This document shows positions 5,613-6,927 of a DNA stretch of 6,927 nucleotides, piece by piece; position 1 is the stretch's first letter, and every line of letters starts with the position of its first letter. The position numbers and the translations under genes are program-made. The notes under the pieces are model-generated. The model was given only the letters and a program-made list of their open reading frames with translations, did no database searches and was not told where the DNA came from. Source of the DNA: Rubrobacter sp. (GTDB lineage Bacteria; Actinomycetota; Rubrobacteria; Rubrobacterales; Rubrobacteraceae); NCBI GenBank assembly GCA_020253895.1, contig JADDKG010000100.1, positions 1-6,927 on the forward strand. Direction: 5' to 3'.

Positions 5613-6923
5613 TCAGGCGTCCCTGGCGCAGCGGAAGCCGGCGAAGAGCTGGCGCCGGATGGGGAAGTCCCAGTTGCGGAAGGTGTTGCGGATGGCGCAG
5701 GGACGGGTGGCGAAGGAGCCGCCGCGCAGGACCATGTACCCGTCGTCGAAAAAGACCTCGGAGTACTCCCTGTAGGGGAAGCTCTCAAAGCCCGGGTAGC
5801 CGGAGAACTCGGTGGCGGTCCACTCCCAAACGTCCCCGACCATACCCAGCGCCCCGCAGGGGCTCGCCCCCGCGGGGTAGGCCCCGACCTCCGCGGGCCG
5901 GAAGGCCAGCTGGTCGAGGTTCGCCCGCTCCGGGGTGGGGGGCTCGTCGCCCAACGGAAAGAGCCTCTTGGTCCCTTCCCGCGGGTCCCAAGAGGCTGCC
6001 TTCTCCCACTCGGCCTCCGTCGGAAGCCTCTTCCCCGCCCACCGGGCGTACGCGTCCGCCTCGTACCAGGAGACGTGCAGCACGGGGGCGTCCGGGCGCA
6101 GGGGTTGGTCAAAGCCGAAGCACTCCGTCCACCAGTCGTGCGGCTCCTTCTGGTACCAGTGCTTGGGCGCGGAGATCCGCTCCTCCCGGATCCACTCCCA
6201 CCCCTCGGGGTCCCAGAGCTCCTCGCGCCCGTAGCCGCCGTCCTCGACGAACCGGAGGTAGGCCCGGTTGGTGACCGGGACCCGGTCTATGTAGAAGGGG
6301 GGGAGGTACACCTCGTGGGCGGGGCGCTCGTTGTCCAGCGCCCAGGCCCGGTCGTCGGTCCCCATGACAAAGGTGCCGCCCGGGACCAGCACCATCTCCT
6401 CGCCCTCCGGGTCCCCGGGCGGCAGCGGGGCCATACGCTCCGGGCGGTAGCCCTCGCCCCGCATGAGCTGGAGCGTCTGGAGCATGGTCTCGTTGTGCTG
6501 GGCCTCGTGCTGGAGGACCATCCTGTAGACGAAGCCGTCCCGAAGCAGCGGGTCGTCGCCGGAGAGGTCCGCCCCGCGCAGCTCCTCGAGCGCCGCCCGG
6601 CGCACCGCGTCCAGGTAGCGGTCGGCGTCCTTGCGGCCGAGCATGTTCAGCGAGGGCCGCTCGCTGCGGGGGGTGACCGAGGCGTCGTAGATGTCGTAGA
6701 GCTCGCGCTCGGCGAGACTCCGGCCGAAGGTCCGGTTCAGGAGCCACAGCTCCTCGTAGTTGCCGATGTGGCCGTAGTCCCAGATGAGGGGGCTCATGAT
6801 CGGGTCGTGCTGGGCGGTGAGCTCCTCCTCGGAGAGCGGCGAGAGGAGCATCCGGGTCCTGCCGCGGGCCTCCTCGAGTTCCCTAAAAATCCTCTGCTTC
6901 AGATCGCTGCGCGTGGTGTCCAT
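5613..6923 (-). CDS. egtB: Ergothioneine sulfoxide synthase (non-haem iron, DinB + FGE-sulfatase domains)
   Basis: EgtB uses O2 and a non-haem iron to join the imidazole C2 of hercynine to the thiol of gamma-glutamylcysteine and oxidise the sulfur. The 436 residues comprise an N-terminal DinB_2 helical domain (about 10-150) and a C-terminal formylglycine-generating-enzyme-like domain (about 175-433, from MVLVPGGTFVMGTD to FAGFRCARD). The iron-binding triad is His52 (DYGHIG), His139 and His143 (LQHEAQHNETM), matching His51/134/138 of the M. thermoresistibile enzyme. Near the C-terminus Trp418, Asp419 and Arg423 reproduce the Trp415/Asp416/Arg420 pattern linked to gamma-glutamylcysteine binding. 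Tyr376 (SGYPGF) is a candidate for the catalytic tyrosine. The ATG at 6923 gives family-like residue numbering, but only four bases precede it in the window, so neither its ribosome-binding site nor an earlier start can be checked. It is the first visible gene of the operon; egtA, if adjacent, would lie beyond the right edge. Confidence 0.96.
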   Translation of the reverse strand: MDTTRSDLKQRIFRELEEARGRTRMLLSPLSEEELTAQHDPIMSPLIWDYGHIGNYEELWLLNRTFGRSLAERELYDIYDASVTPRSERPSLNMLGRKDADRYLDAVRRAALEELRGADLSGDDPLLRDGFVYRMVLQHEAQHNETMLQTLQLMRGEGYRPERMAPLPPGDPEGEEMVLVPGGTFVMGTDDRAWALDNERPAHEVYLPPFYIDRVPVTNRAYLRFVEDGGYGREELWDPEGWEWIREERISAPKHWYQKEPHDWWTECFGFDQPLRPDAPVLHVSWYEADAYARWAGKRLPTEAEWEKAASWDPREGTKRLFPLGDEPPTPERANLDQLAFRPAEVGAYPAGASPCGALGMVGDVWEWTATEFSGYPGFESFPYREYSEVFFDDGYMVLRGGSFATRPCAIRNTFRNWDFPIRRQLFAGFRCARDA

Positions 6924-6927
6924 AGGA

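Noticed and set aside
5285..6274. + strand open frame opposite egtC and egtB (329 codons), and - strand shadows 5492-6112 and 6109-6747
   Set aside because: The translations are dominated by Arg, Pro, Ser and Gly and show no domain, whereas the overlapping egt frames carry full catalytic motifs.

Overview
This GC-rich window looks like a piece of actinobacterial chromosome. The protein repertoire (ATP-type PEP carboxykinase, manganese catalase, mycobacterial-type ergothioneine genes, DUF1206 membrane protein) fits a deep-branching, possibly thermophilic actinobacterium. The repeated use of the Ile codon ATA and Arg codon AGG despite very high GC brings Rubrobacter to mind. That genus assignment is inference from style and gene content, not a database match.

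Layout. Three genes read on the + strand. First is the C-terminal ~70% of pckA (3-1142), cut by the left edge. A 203-base intergenic region follows, with an AT-rich Fur/PerR-like palindrome (1152-1166) and a GC-rich hairpin (1180-1210). Next is a complete dimanganese catalase (1346-2239, GTG start), closed by a strong intrinsic terminator (2266-2298). Third is a DUF1206 integral membrane protein (2398-3240, TTG start). Four genes read on the - strand, from the right edge inward: egtB (6923-5613), egtC (5600-4782), egtD (4728-3787, possibly starting further upstream at a CTG that overlaps the egtC stop) and an OsmC-family thiol peroxidase-like gene (3746-3243). The two blocks converge with only two bases between their stop codons, at 3240 and 3243.

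How the genes work together. EgtD trimethylates histidine to hercynine. EgtB, a non-haem iron sulfoxide synthase, joins hercynine to gamma-glutamylcysteine, and EgtC removes the glutamyl group. EgtA (gamma-glutamylcysteine ligase) and EgtE (the C-S lyase) are not in the window. Instead an OsmC-family gene with its own good ribosome-binding site follows egtD, suggesting a peroxide-reducing or thiol-handling partner. Together with the manganese catalase, the window is an oxidative-stress neighbourhood beside a central-metabolism gene.

No mobile element, CRISPR array, tRNA or rRNA was seen. The points most worth checking are the probable non-canonical CTG start of egtD, the OsmC-family gene at the tail of the egt operon, and the Fur/PerR-like palindrome upstream of the catalase.
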